DNA of 64,000 nucleotides, taken from positions 310,001-374,000 of the forward strand of contig NZ_AULE01000023.1 of NCBI RefSeq assembly GCF_000425125.1, read 5' to 3'. Under the pieces are notes generated by a model. It worked only from the letters and a program-made list of their open reading frames with translations, was not told the origin of the DNA and did not search any database. Positions 8,120-16,829 of this stretch are shown here, one piece after another (within the stretch, counting starts at the first letter, position 1; each line of letters begins with the position of its first letter). Made by a program: the position numbers and the translations under genes. This DNA comes from Paenibacillus taiwanensis DSM 18679 (GTDB lineage: Bacteria > Bacillota > Bacilli > Paenibacillales > Paenibacillaceae).

Positions 8120-10036
8120 ATGTTCAAACATTTCTATCAAAGGTATTTCAAGCGCAAACTGTTTAATAAGCTTATTGTCATCTACTCCTTAATTGCGGTT
8201 GTGTCACTGGTGACGTTGTCAGTGTTCGCTTATCAATTTTATGCGCGTAAAGATATCAACACAGCCGTTATGGAACAACAACGTACAGTGGATACGATTA
8301 ATCGCTACTTCGATCAGAAGAATGAGATGGCACAAGCGATGATTCAGCAGCTATACCAGGATAATACGCTAATTGAAGATACGATCTATTTGCTGGAGCA
8401 CGGATATGAGTCGTATTTGAAGTTCAGACTGGATACGTACAGCAAGAGTAACAGCTTTTATGCACGTGACTTCAGGGATTTCTATTCGAATCAATTTTTG
8501 AAAGACTCAGACGTACGCAACATCATTTTATACAGCCAAAAGCAGCATTTTGCTTATATGTTTAGTGGCAAGGGTGATCCGAAGCTGTACGAATGGAAAG
8601 GGCCAGGCCGTGAATCGCCTGAATTTATTATTGAGCGATACATGGGGATTGGCAAGGCAACGCTTGAACAGCCGAGCACGCTGACAGATGCGGTAAAGAA
8701 CGTGCATGACATCGACGAACATGCCGCTCTAGGCAGTGAAATGGGCACGATAAGAGACAGCAAAATTAGTGGGACGGAAGAGGTAGCGGTAACATCTGAG
8801 CGCACTTTTGTGACCATCAATAATCGTGTAAATAACAAAGAAACACTTATGACCGCTGGTGAGATTAGTATCGATTTTAATACGAGTGGTATTGAACGTA
8901 ATATTGACTACGAACAGCGTGAGGCGCAATACGCTGTAATGAATGGCGATGGTCAACTGATTTATCATTCAAAGACGTGGGATATGAAGCGTTTTGAGCA
9001 AAATGCTGGCAAAATATTTGCAGTAGACCGCAGCAATCCTGAGCCTACCAAGCTTGAAGGGTATGGTACGACATATGTAAACATGTCCCAAATGAATAAG
9101 CTCGGTTTGACGGTCATTGCTTTGCTTCCGCAAGAGAGCATTACTTCTCATTTGTCTGGATTACGTAACACGATTATGTTTGTGACAGCGCTTATCATTA
9201 TTGCGGTTGTGTCCTTAACTTATTTTTCTGTTATTCATCTTTCACGCCGCACACAGTCCATCGTTATGGCTATGAAAAAGGTTCAGGATGGCAATCTGGA
9301 AACGAGAATACCTGTTAACCAAGAGGATGAATTGGGGCTTATTGCTCAGAGCTTTAACCGGATGTGTGAGGACTTAAAACAGTACATTAATCGTTTTTAC
9401 AAGTCGGAGCTGAAGCAGAAGCATGCCGAGTTGATTGCACTGCAAGCGCAGATTAAGCCACATTTTTTGTATAATACACTAGAAGTCATTCGGATGCGGG
9501 CCGTGTCTAAGGGAGCACACGATGTAGGGGATATGATATATAATCTGGCCTCTATTTTCAGACATATGGTCAAGGACAAAACGATGATTCTGCTGTATGA
9601 AGAAATTGAAAATAGTAAGCGTTATCTGGAACTGACACGTTTGCGGTACCGAGACAAGCTGCAATACACCATTCGAATGGAGGAGCATATAGGCGGCTAC
9701 AACATTATGAAGTTATCTGTACAGCCGATCATTGAGAACTATTTGGTACATGGGCTTGGCCTGGAGAGGACAGACAACCACGTGCTGATCGAGGCGGTAA
9801 AAGCAGACAATTGTCTCGTCATCTCTGTGTCAGACAACGGGAAGGGTATAGCACCTGAACGGTTGCAGCAGATTCAAAACGATCTGAATCATCCTGAATT
9901 AACGGATCATGGTTCTTTAGGGTTAAAAAATGTGCATGATCGTCTTAAAATATTATATGGAGAACAAGCAGGCTTGACCATAGACAGCGTCGTGAATTCG
10001 GGCACTGTCGTTACGCTGCGCGTGCCGCTTCAATAA
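8120..10036 (+). CDS. YesM-type sensor histidine kinase of the mannoside locus
   Basis: A 638-residue membrane sensor kinase. Segment order: TM1 at about 14-40, an extracellular sensor domain of roughly 300 residues, TM2 at about 349-373, a HAMP linker (374-425), the His_kinase domain with QAQIKPHFLYNTLE (phospho-acceptor His about 448), and a GHKL ATPase with the N-box QPIIENYLVHG near 535 and SDNGKGI near 570. This is the LytS/YesM class that pairs with AraC-type response regulators. The partner follows 45 bases downstream, then sugar ABC genes and two alpha-mannosidases, so the likely signal is an extracellular mannoside (inference). AAAGGAAC precedes ATG 8120. An imperfect cre-like sequence (12 of 14) is at 8063-8076. 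Confidence 0.93.
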   Translation: MFKHFYQRYFKRKLFNKLIVIYSLIAVVSLVTLSVFAYQFYARKDINTAVMEQQRTVDTINRYFDQKNEMAQAMIQQLYQDNTLIEDTIYLLEHGYESYLKFRLDTYSKSNSFYARDFRDFYSNQFLKDSDVRNIILYSQKQHFAYMFSGKGDPKLYEWKGPGRESPEFIIERYMGIGKATLEQPSTLTDAVKNVHDIDEHAALGSEMGTIRDSKISGTEEVAVTSERTFVTINNRVNNKETLMTAGEISIDFNTSGIERNIDYEQREAQYAVMNGDGQLIYHSKTWDMKRFEQNAGKIFAVDRSNPEPTKLEGYGTTYVNMSQMNKLGLTVIALLPQESITSHLSGLRNTIMFVTALIIIAVVSLTYFSVIHLSRRTQSIVMAMKKVQDGNLETRIPVNQEDELGLIAQSFNRMCEDLKQYINRFYKSELKQKHAELIALQAQIKPHFLYNTLEVIRMRAVSKGAHDVGDMIYNLASIFRHMVKDKTMILLYEEIENSKRYLELTRLRYRDKLQYTIRMEEHIGGYNIMKLSVQPIIENYLVHGLGLERTDNHVLIEAVKADNCLVISVSDNGKGIAPERLQQIQNDLNHPELTDHGSLGLKNVHDRLKILYGEQAGLTIDSVVNSGTVVTLRVPLQ

Positions 10037-10081
10037 GGCTGATGTCGGAGGCGGCAGGCACCAACGATGGGGGGATACGAT

Positions 10082-11638
10082 ATGTATGATGTGTTTCTAG
10101 TGGATGATGAACCGTTCATTATAGAGGGATTGCAGTCTATTCTGGAGTGGAATGATTACGGCCTTACCATTGTAGGACAAGCCGAAAATGGGGAAGAAGC
10201 ATGGAAACAGCTTCAGGAGAGGCCTGTGGACCTTGTTGTGACAGATATAATGATGCCGAAGATGACAGGGCTTCAATTAATTGAGAAGGTCAAAGGATTG
10301 CATCCACAGACCCGCTTTATTATATTGAGCGGCTACAATGAGTTTGTATATGTGAAGGAAGGCATCAAGCTCGGTGTTGAAAATTATTTGCTAAAGCCAA
10401 TCAATTTGGAAGAGTTCTGCTCTACACTGGAAACGACAGTACAGAAGTTGGATCAGACGCTTTCACATAAGCAAGCAGAGCAGCACAATCGGGACATTTT
10501 GCGTGATAATGTTCTTTATCGCTGGATTAGAGACCAGATTCATCTCGAAGAGCTCCAACAGCGGGCTGAATTGCTTGGTATCCACTTTTTGCATCCTTAT
10601 TACTGGACGATTCTAATTCGCACTGAAAGTGATAATGGCTTGGAATTGGATATGGACCTCAAGCAGCAGGAGAAGCTGGCTAAGGGTGCACAATCGTTCG
10701 TCAAGGAGTTTGCTGAAGGGTACTGCATTCGGGAATGGGACGGCGAAATTGCGCTGGTTATAGGTCTCAATCAGTCTGCTGACAAGGCATTGATCACAGA
10801 ACGATTAATTCGTTGGAAGTTGGACGTGGAGAAAGAGCATGATACAACGCTCCAGGTGACGACGGGCAGCGTCCAATCGGGTTATGCCCTGGTAGCTGTC
10901 AGCTATGCTCATGCGAAGCAGGTTCAGCCTTACCATCTGGTTAAAGATGAGGACGGTATCATTGATTACGATGAAACATTGAACTATCGTTCATCACGTC
11001 CTTCGTCCGTGCAGCCGGACATTAATCCTTATGTGAAGTTGTTGTACGCAAAGGATAAAGACGGCATTCATCGGCTGCTCGATGACGATTTTGAACGCCT
11101 GCGTGTAGTTGAAGGGGCAGAACCTCGTGATATTCGTAACTTTGCAGTAGAGCTGCTTATTGCATGGAAGCAGTCGATAAATGATGAGGCGCTGCATGCA
11201 TCCGAGGGAGAGCAGGATTGGTTTGATGCTGTATATCGGATACAGTCCATACAAGCTCTGAAGGAGCATTTGGAGCAGGCGGCTGTGAAGCTGATCGACC
11301 TGCTTAATCAGCCGCAAGATATGTCGCCGGTCGTGAAGCAGGTGCTTCAGCATATTGATGATCGTTACGCCGAGGAATTATCGCTCAAGACGTTAAGTCA
11401 GGTGTACAATATAAATCCTGTTTATTTGGGACAATTGTTTCAGAAGGAAGTGCAGTGCACATTTTCAGACTATTTGAATAAAACCCGTATTAAGATGGCC
11501 AAGCAAATGTTAATTGAAACCAATTATCGTATGACCGACATTGCTGAAAAGGTAGGTTATTGGGACAAAAGTTACTTCTATAAGCAATTTAAGAAATACG
11601 TCGGCATATCTCCCAAGGAATACAGGGAGATCCATTAA
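10082..11638 (+). CDS. AraC-type response regulator (YesN family)
   Basis: A 518-residue two-component regulator. The N-terminal receiver domain has the acidic pair in VDDEP, the phospho-acceptor Asp about 55 (VVTDIMMPKMTG) and the Lys in LLKPI. A middle region of about 270 residues is typical of YesN proteins and of unclear function. The C-terminal 100 residues are an AraC DNA-binding domain with both helix-turn-helix units (LSLKTLSQVYNINPVYLGQL and TDIAEKVGYWDKSYFYKQFK). The start at 10082 is preferred over the in-frame ATG at 10067 because GGGGGG lies 7 bases before it. It should activate the permease-mannosidase operon just downstream. A terminator separates it from that operon. Confidence 0.93.
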   Translation: MYDVFLVDDEPFIIEGLQSILEWNDYGLTIVGQAENGEEAWKQLQERPVDLVVTDIMMPKMTGLQLIEKVKGLHPQTRFIILSGYNEFVYVKEGIKLGVENYLLKPINLEEFCSTLETTVQKLDQTLSHKQAEQHNRDILRDNVLYRWIRDQIHLEELQQRAELLGIHFLHPYYWTILIRTESDNGLELDMDLKQQEKLAKGAQSFVKEFAEGYCIREWDGEIALVIGLNQSADKALITERLIRWKLDVEKEHDTTLQVTTGSVQSGYALVAVSYAHAKQVQPYHLVKDEDGIIDYDETLNYRSSRPSSVQPDINPYVKLLYAKDKDGIHRLLDDDFERLRVVEGAEPRDIRNFAVELLIAWKQSINDEALHASEGEQDWFDAVYRIQSIQALKEHLEQAAVKLIDLLNQPQDMSPVVKQVLQHIDDRYAEELSLKTLSQVYNINPVYLGQLFQKEVQCTFSDYLNKTRIKMAKQMLIETNYRMTDIAEKVGYWDKSYFYKQFKKYVGISPKEYREIH

Positions 11639-11673
11639 AAGGAATTAATTTTCCTTTAGTTGTCCAATATAGT

Positions 11674-11730
11674 AAAGGGCTTCCATGGTCTGCATCTACC
11701 AAATGCGCCGTGTGTAAGCCCTTTCTTTAT
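11674..11730 (+). terminator. Terminator of the two-component operon
   Basis: Perfect 9-bp stem (11674-11682 with 11716-11724) followed by the T-rich run CTTTATTTTG. Confidence 0.75.
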
Positions 11731-11762
11731 TTTGTACACCAAATCTAAAGTTTATTGACTGT

Positions 11763-11776
11763 TGAAAGCGATTTAT
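11763..11776. promoter_or_regulatory. cre-like site before the mannoside transport operon
   Basis: TGAAAGCGATTTAT matches 12 of 14 cre positions (mismatches at the last two). A -35-like TTGACT is at 11755-11760, but no good -10 is spaced from it, which would suit a promoter that depends on the response regulator. Confidence 0.4.
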
Positions 11777-11838
11777 TTCGGATACTCTAAGAGTACACCA
11801 AGCAAACAATTGCAAACAAAGCAACGGGGGATGATCGG

Positions 11839-12777
11839 ATGCAAACCATCAAGAACATCTTAAGGAACATCAACCAAAACCGAATCTTTTTGATTATGGT
11901 ACTGCCAGGGGCATTATGGTTTTTGTTCTTCTCTTACCTTCCGATGTTCGGTACTGTTATCGCTTTCAAGGACTACCGCTTTAGCCGTGACGGCTTCTTG
12001 GCGAGTCTCCAGCAAAGCGAGTGGGTAGGATTTAAGAACTTTGAATATTTATTCAGCACAAATGACGCTTACGTCATTACTAGGAACACGATCGTATACA
12101 ACGTAGTGTTTATCGTGCTCGGCCTGATCTTTGCTGTAGGGATGGCTATTATTTTAAGTGAGATCGTTAACAAACGACTTGCAAAAGTGTATCAAACCGG
12201 GATGTTCTTGCCTTACTTCTTGTCCTGGGTTATCGTCGGTTACTTCACATTCAGTTTCTTGAGCGTGGATAAAGGCGTTATGAACCAGCTGCTGACTTGG
12301 ATGGGTAAAGATCCGGTGTCATGGTACGCGGATACGACTTACTGGCCTTACATTCTCGTCTTCCTGAACATGTGGAAGGGTATCGGTTACTCCAGCGTTG
12401 TCTACTTGGCGGCGATCGTTGGTATCGATAAAACGTACTACGAAGCAGCAATGATTGACGGAGCTAACAAATGGCAGCAGATTCGTAACATTACGCTTCC
12501 ATTTATCACACCGTTGATTACGATTCTGACGCTGCTAGCAATCGGCCGTATCTTCTATGCGGACTTTGGTCTCTTCTACCAAATTCCACGGGATTCTGGT
12601 CCGTTGTACGCGGTCACCAACGTTATCGACACTTACGTATATCGCGGTTTGAAAGCAACTGGCGAGATTTCAATGAGTACGGCGGCTGGTTTGTATCAAT
12701 CGCTTGTCGGATTCGTTCTCGTTATGACATCGAACTGGGTTGTACGCAAATTCAACAAAGACAACGCGTTGTTCTAA
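11839..12777 (+). CDS. Sugar ABC transporter permease, LplB type
   Basis: A 312-residue inner component of a carbohydrate uptake ABC transporter with six predicted membrane segments, beginning IFLIMVLPGALWFLFFSYLPMFG-like. The cytoplasmic EAA loop is EAAMIDGANKWQQIRNITLP at about residues 203-222, the surface that docks the ATPase. ATG 11839 follows GGGGGATGATC. It pairs with the second permease 17 bases downstream and the lipoprotein after that. No ATPase gene is present in the locus; in Firmicutes such CUT1 systems usually share an MsmX-type ATPase encoded elsewhere. Confidence 0.93.
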   Translation: MQTIKNILRNINQNRIFLIMVLPGALWFLFFSYLPMFGTVIAFKDYRFSRDGFLASLQQSEWVGFKNFEYLFSTNDAYVITRNTIVYNVVFIVLGLIFAVGMAIILSEIVNKRLAKVYQTGMFLPYFLSWVIVGYFTFSFLSVDKGVMNQLLTWMGKDPVSWYADTTYWPYILVFLNMWKGIGYSSVVYLAAIVGIDKTYYEAAMIDGANKWQQIRNITLPFITPLITILTLLAIGRIFYADFGLFYQIPRDSGPLYAVTNVIDTYVYRGLKATGEISMSTAAGLYQSLVGFVLVMTSNWVVRKFNKDNALF

Positions 12778-12794
12778 ATTAGGGGGGACTGACC

Positions 12795-13712
12795 TTGCGC
12801 ACAAAAAAACATCGCGACGTTCACCATCTCTCACCAGGGTTGAATGTACTGTTTAATATCATAGCAGGTGGTTTTGCACTCCTGTGTGTGTTTCCATTCA
12901 TCTTTGTTATTATCATCTCGCTAACAAGCGAGGCATCGTTAAACAAGAACGGTTACGCGTTCTGGCCTGAAGAGTGGAGCTTCGCCGCTTACGAATATAT
13001 TTTCAAAGCAGGCGACCAATTGCTTCGATCATACGGCGTTACTATCATGATTACGATTGTTGGTACGCTTATCAGCTTGATCGTCATTGCGTTATATGCT
13101 TATGCTATCTCTCGTAAGAACTTTACGTATCGGAATTTCTTCTCCTTTATCGCGTTCTTTACGATGTTGTTTAACGGCGGTCTGGTTCCAACTTACATGG
13201 TTGTTACCCAAGTGCTGCACTTAAAAGATACGGTATGGGCATTGATCCTGCCGCTGATCATGAATGCGTTCTACGTCCTCATCCTGAGAACGTTCTATAA
13301 CACAACGGTGCCGGATGCGATTATCGAATCCGCTAAGATTGACGGAGCAGGTGAGCTGCGAGCTTTCTTTACGATCGTGCTGCCAATCTCGCTGCCAGGT
13401 ATCGCAACAATTGGATTGTTTGCTACACTCGGCTTCTGGAATGACTGGTTTAATGCCTTGCTGTACATCGACAATCCAGCGCTCGTGCCGCTTCAATCCA
13501 TGCTCATGCGGATTGAAAACAGTATGCAATTCTTGCTTAGCAATGCACAGCTCAGCTCTTCGGGTCAATCACTCGAACTGTTGCGTACGCTGCCGCAGGA
13601 AGCAACACGTATGGCGCTCGTTGTACTGGCTACCGTGCCGATTGCATGTGCCTATCCATTCTTCCAACGTTATTTCGTACAAGGCTTAACGATTGGCGCT
13701 GTAAAAGAATAA
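12795..13712 (+). CDS. Sugar ABC transporter permease, YtcP type
   Basis: A 305-residue partner permease with six membrane segments and the EAA loop ESAKIDGAGELRAFFTIVLP at about 179-198. The start is TTG 12795 behind AGGGGGGACTGACC. Together with the LplB-type permease it forms the heterodimeric channel for the mannoside binding protein. A stable hairpin without a T tract lies between this gene and the lipoprotein gene. Confidence 0.92.
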   Translation: MRTKKHRDVHHLSPGLNVLFNIIAGGFALLCVFPFIFVIIISLTSEASLNKNGYAFWPEEWSFAAYEYIFKAGDQLLRSYGVTIMITIVGTLISLIVIALYAYAISRKNFTYRNFFSFIAFFTMLFNGGLVPTYMVVTQVLHLKDTVWALILPLIMNAFYVLILRTFYNTTVPDAIIESAKIDGAGELRAFFTIVLPISLPGIATIGLFATLGFWNDWFNALLYIDNPALVPLQSMLMRIENSMQFLLSNAQLSSSGQSLELLRTLPQEATRMALVVLATVPIACAYPFFQRYFVQGLTIGAVKE

Positions 13713-13731
13713 TGGTTATAGTTATAACCGG

Positions 13732-13757
13732 CAGGCTGTCTTCTAACGGACAGCCTG
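13732..13757 (+). other. Intercistronic hairpin between permease and binding-protein genes
   Basis: Perfect 9-bp stem (13732-13740 with 13749-13757) with an 8-base loop and no T tract. Such elements often set different mRNA levels for binding protein and permeases by processing or stabilisation; that role is inferred. Confidence 0.55.
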
Positions 13758-13814
13758 TCCGGAAATAATAAATCATCAACAGCATGCTCATTTTACAAAA
13801 GGGGATGAAACAAA

Positions 13815-15299
13815 ATGGCAAAAGCAAAAAAATGGCTTATGATGACTTTTTGCCTCGTTATGGTCGCTTCACTCGTTCTGACTGGATGCGGAGGCAACAA
13901 AAATGAAGCAGGATCAGGTGCAGATGCAGGAACACCGGAAAAACCGGTTGAATTGGTCTGGTACACCATTGGTACTCCACAAAAAGACGTAGACAAAGTA
14001 ATGGAAAAAGTCAGCGAGTACACCAAAGAGAAAATCGGCGTTACGATCAAAATGAAAATGTTCGACTGGGGTGATTACAACCAAAAAATGGGCGTAATCG
14101 CTGCTTCTGGTGAACCTTATGATATCGCTTTCACATGTTCTTGGGCTTTTGACTATGTAACAAACGCTAAGAAAGGTGCTTTCTATGACCTGACAGAGCT
14201 AGTTGACAAATACGGTCAAGGCATTAAAGATGCACTGCACCCATCCTTCTTGGAAGGTGCTAAAATTGACGGCAAGCTGTATGCAATTCCTGTAAACAAA
14301 GAGCTTCCGGCACAAAAAGTGTTCCGTTACAACAAAACATTGGTTGACAAGTACAAATTGGACGTTAACAGTGTGAAAACACTTGAAGACCTTGAGCCGC
14401 TTCTTGCAGCAGTTAAGAAAGGCGAATCTGGCGTATATCCATTGTCCGCTGGTAAAGACTTCAAATTCGACTTGCCAATGGATTTGGTGAATGAGAACTT
14501 GCCGCTAGGTGTTCGTCTCGACGACAAAGGCGACTTGAAGCTTCAAAACTTGTTTGAGCAACCAGAAGTAACAAAACATTTGGATACTATGTTCAAATAC
14601 TATAAAGCCGGCTACTTGAAACAAGATGCTGCAACAGCTACAACAGGTGATGAGCAAAAAACAGGTAAATGGCTTGTAGATATGCCACAAACACAACCGT
14701 TTGCTGACACTATGTGGACTGATAGCTACGGTTATGGAATCGAATCCCACCCAGCTGAAGATCCTTACGTGTACAACTGGTCTGTAACAGGTTCCATGAT
14801 GGGTGTGTCCGCTAACTCCAAATATCCGGAGAAAGCTATGCAATTCTTGAACTTGCTGAACACAGATAAATACCTTCGTAACTTGGTTAACAACGGTATT
14901 GAAGGCGAGCACTTCAAACGTCTTGCAGAAGATCGTATTGAATACTTGCCAGCAAAACAAGAAGGCTATGATATGCCGCAATTTACACTGGGTAACTTCT
15001 TTATCCTTGACAAATTGCCAACAGATCCAGACAACAAATGGGATGAGTTCAAAAAATTCAATGACGCTGCTAAAAATGCACCGTTGCTTGGATTCAACTT
15101 TGACGGTTCCAGCTTGAAAACTGAAATTGCTGCATTACAAAACGTTCGTGAAGAATTCTACCCATCCATCTTCACTGGTTCCGTTGACCCTAAAGTTTAC
15201 GTGCCACGTATGATGGAAAAATTAAAAGCTGCTGGTCTTGATAAAGTTCAAGCTGAAATGCAAACACAATTGGATGCTTGGAAAGCAAGCAAGAAATAA
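13815..15299 (+). CDS. Extracellular sugar-binding lipoprotein (mannoside uptake)
   Basis: A 494-residue solute-binding protein of the long LplA-like class. The signal peptide ends in the lipobox LTGC (Cys 25), so the mature protein is lipid-anchored outside the membrane. A polar Gly/Ala linker follows, then the ligand domain starting VELVWYTIGTPQKDV, with PYDIAFTCSWAFDY and a C-terminal region (LLGFNFD...PKVYVPRMMEKLKAAG) typical of partners of LplB/YtcP permeases. AAAGGGGATG precedes ATG 13815. Codon usage is more uniform (AAA, GTA, CCA) than in neighbouring genes, consistent with high expression. Ligand inferred as an oligomannoside from the GH125 and GH38 genes that follow. Confidence 0.93.
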   Translation: MAKAKKWLMMTFCLVMVASLVLTGCGGNKNEAGSGADAGTPEKPVELVWYTIGTPQKDVDKVMEKVSEYTKEKIGVTIKMKMFDWGDYNQKMGVIAASGEPYDIAFTCSWAFDYVTNAKKGAFYDLTELVDKYGQGIKDALHPSFLEGAKIDGKLYAIPVNKELPAQKVFRYNKTLVDKYKLDVNSVKTLEDLEPLLAAVKKGESGVYPLSAGKDFKFDLPMDLVNENLPLGVRLDDKGDLKLQNLFEQPEVTKHLDTMFKYYKAGYLKQDAATATTGDEQKTGKWLVDMPQTQPFADTMWTDSYGYGIESHPAEDPYVYNWSVTGSMMGVSANSKYPEKAMQFLNLLNTDKYLRNLVNNGIEGEHFKRLAEDRIEYLPAKQEGYDMPQFTLGNFFILDKLPTDPDNKWDEFKKFNDAAKNAPLLGFNFDGSSLKTEIAALQNVREEFYPSIFTGSVDPKVYVPRMMEKLKAAGLDKVQAEMQTQLDAWKASKK

Positions 15300-15390
15300 A
15301 CAGCAAGCTAGCATAACGGCATTCATTTCACCTTTGCAGATTTGACAACAGGAATGAACAATATGCCACCAGCGAAATGAATATCCCGTG

Positions 15391-15430
15391 CAATCAGGTG
15401 GAGCATTCGCTTCACCTGATTGTGTTTCAT
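15391..15430 (+). terminator. Terminator or attenuator between lipoprotein and GH125 genes
   Basis: Perfect 10-bp stem (15391-15400 with 15413-15422), extended by a weaker inner part, then TGTTTCATTTT. The T tract is interrupted, so partial read-through to the mannosidase genes is plausible. Confidence 0.6.
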
Positions 15431-15502
15431 TTTGAAGCGTAAAATGAGCATATACACTAATAGATTACTATTGATATGGTTGGAGATAAGGAGAGAGCCG
15501 AC

Positions 15503-16786
15503 ATGGAACGTTTACCCCAAGCCGTGCTTCGCGTGATGGAAGAAGCCAATACGAAGTTGTCTGATAATCCGAAATTAAAGCAATTGTTCCTGAATTGCTT
15601 CCCGAATACACTGCAAACGACTACGAAGCTGCATGATGATGATACTTCTTACGTGTTTACTGGCGACATTCCAGCCATGTGGCTGCGTGATTCTAGTGCA
15701 CAAGTGCGCCAATACTTGCCCCTTGCCAAAGAAGACGCTGATATTCGCCGTATCATTGCAGGATTGGTACGCAAACAAATGAAATATATTCAAATCGATC
15801 CTTATGCAAATGCGTTTAATGAAACACCTGTTGCACTAGATGAGATTCATCACCGTGACAACACGGAGCTGAATGGTTGGGTATGGGAACGCAAGTATGA
15901 GATTGATTCGCTTTGTTACCCGATCCAACTGGCGTACTTGTATTGGAAGACAACAGGCGATACGTCTCTCTTTACAGGTGAATTCAAGACGGTTGCTACG
16001 ATCATTATGAACCTGTGGACGACAGAGCAGCGTCACTTTGAACAGTCTCCTTACCGTTTCAGCCGGATGGACTGCCGGAAGACAGATACGCTCAAAAATA
16101 ACGGCATGGGTATGCCAGTAAACTACACAGGCATGACATGGTCCGCATTCCGTCCTAGTGATGATGCATGTACGTTTGGATATTTGATTCCAGCAAACAT
16201 GTTTGCCGTTGTCGTACTGCGCTACCTCGAAGAAATTGCAACTGAAATTTATGAGGATGGTCCATTTGCGGATAAGGCACGTCGCTTGAAGGATGAAATA
16301 GAAGAAGGCATTCAAACTTATGGCATCTTCCACCACCCGAAATACGGCAAAATATATGCATACGAGACAGATGGTTTTGGCAATTACAACCTGATGGACG
16401 ATGCTAACGTGCCGAGCTTGCTCGCGATACCTTATTTGGGCTACACAACAGCAGATGATCCGATTTATCAAAATACACGCCGCTTTATTCTGAGCGAAGA
16501 CAATCCATATTACTTCAGTGGTGAGCAAGCACAAGGAATCGGCAGCCCGCACACTCCTGATCGCCACATCTGGCATATTGCTTTGTCTATGCAGGGGCTG
16601 ACAGCAGACAAGCAGGATGAGGTCCAAAAACTGATCAAGCTGCTGACAACAACGGATGCTGATACAGGTTATATGCATGAAGGTTTCCATGCGGATGATG
16701 CCAAAGTATTTACACGCGAATGGTTTGCATGGTCCAATAGCTTGTTTTCAGAATTGATTTACCGCACATACTGGCTGAACAACTAA
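15503..16786 (+). CDS. GH125 metal-independent alpha-mannosidase
   Basis: A 427-residue cytoplasmic enzyme (no signal peptide) of glycoside hydrolase family 125, the exo-alpha-1,6-mannosidases. Family hallmarks seen: FTGDIPAMWLRDSSAQVRQY near residue 50, YELDSL-type YEIDSLCYPIQLAY, GMTWSAFRPSDDACTFGYLIPANMF near 215, and a C-terminal WFAWSNSLFSELI. The start at 15503 is chosen because AAGGAG lies about 9 bases before it; the in-frame ATG at 15476 has no site. It removes alpha-1,6-mannose from N-glycan or yeast-mannan fragments imported by the preceding transporter. The GH38 gene follows after 43 bases, the pairing also known from streptococci. Confidence 0.93.
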   Translation: MERLPQAVLRVMEEANTKLSDNPKLKQLFLNCFPNTLQTTTKLHDDDTSYVFTGDIPAMWLRDSSAQVRQYLPLAKEDADIRRIIAGLVRKQMKYIQIDPYANAFNETPVALDEIHHRDNTELNGWVWERKYEIDSLCYPIQLAYLYWKTTGDTSLFTGEFKTVATIIMNLWTTEQRHFEQSPYRFSRMDCRKTDTLKNNGMGMPVNYTGMTWSAFRPSDDACTFGYLIPANMFAVVVLRYLEEIATEIYEDGPFADKARRLKDEIEEGIQTYGIFHHPKYGKIYAYETDGFGNYNLMDDANVPSLLAIPYLGYTTADDPIYQNTRRFILSEDNPYYFSGEQAQGIGSPHTPDRHIWHIALSMQGLTADKQDEVQKLIKLLTTTDADTGYMHEGFHADDAKVFTREWFAWSNSLFSELIYRTYWLNN

Positions 16787-16829
16787 TTCAATTGATATTG
16801 TTTCATGAGCAGAAGGGAGAGTTATAACA

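Noticed and set aside
15836-16690. 284-residue open frame antisense to the GH125 gene
   Set aside because: No start site or family features; the plus strand encodes an unmistakable GH125 enzyme.
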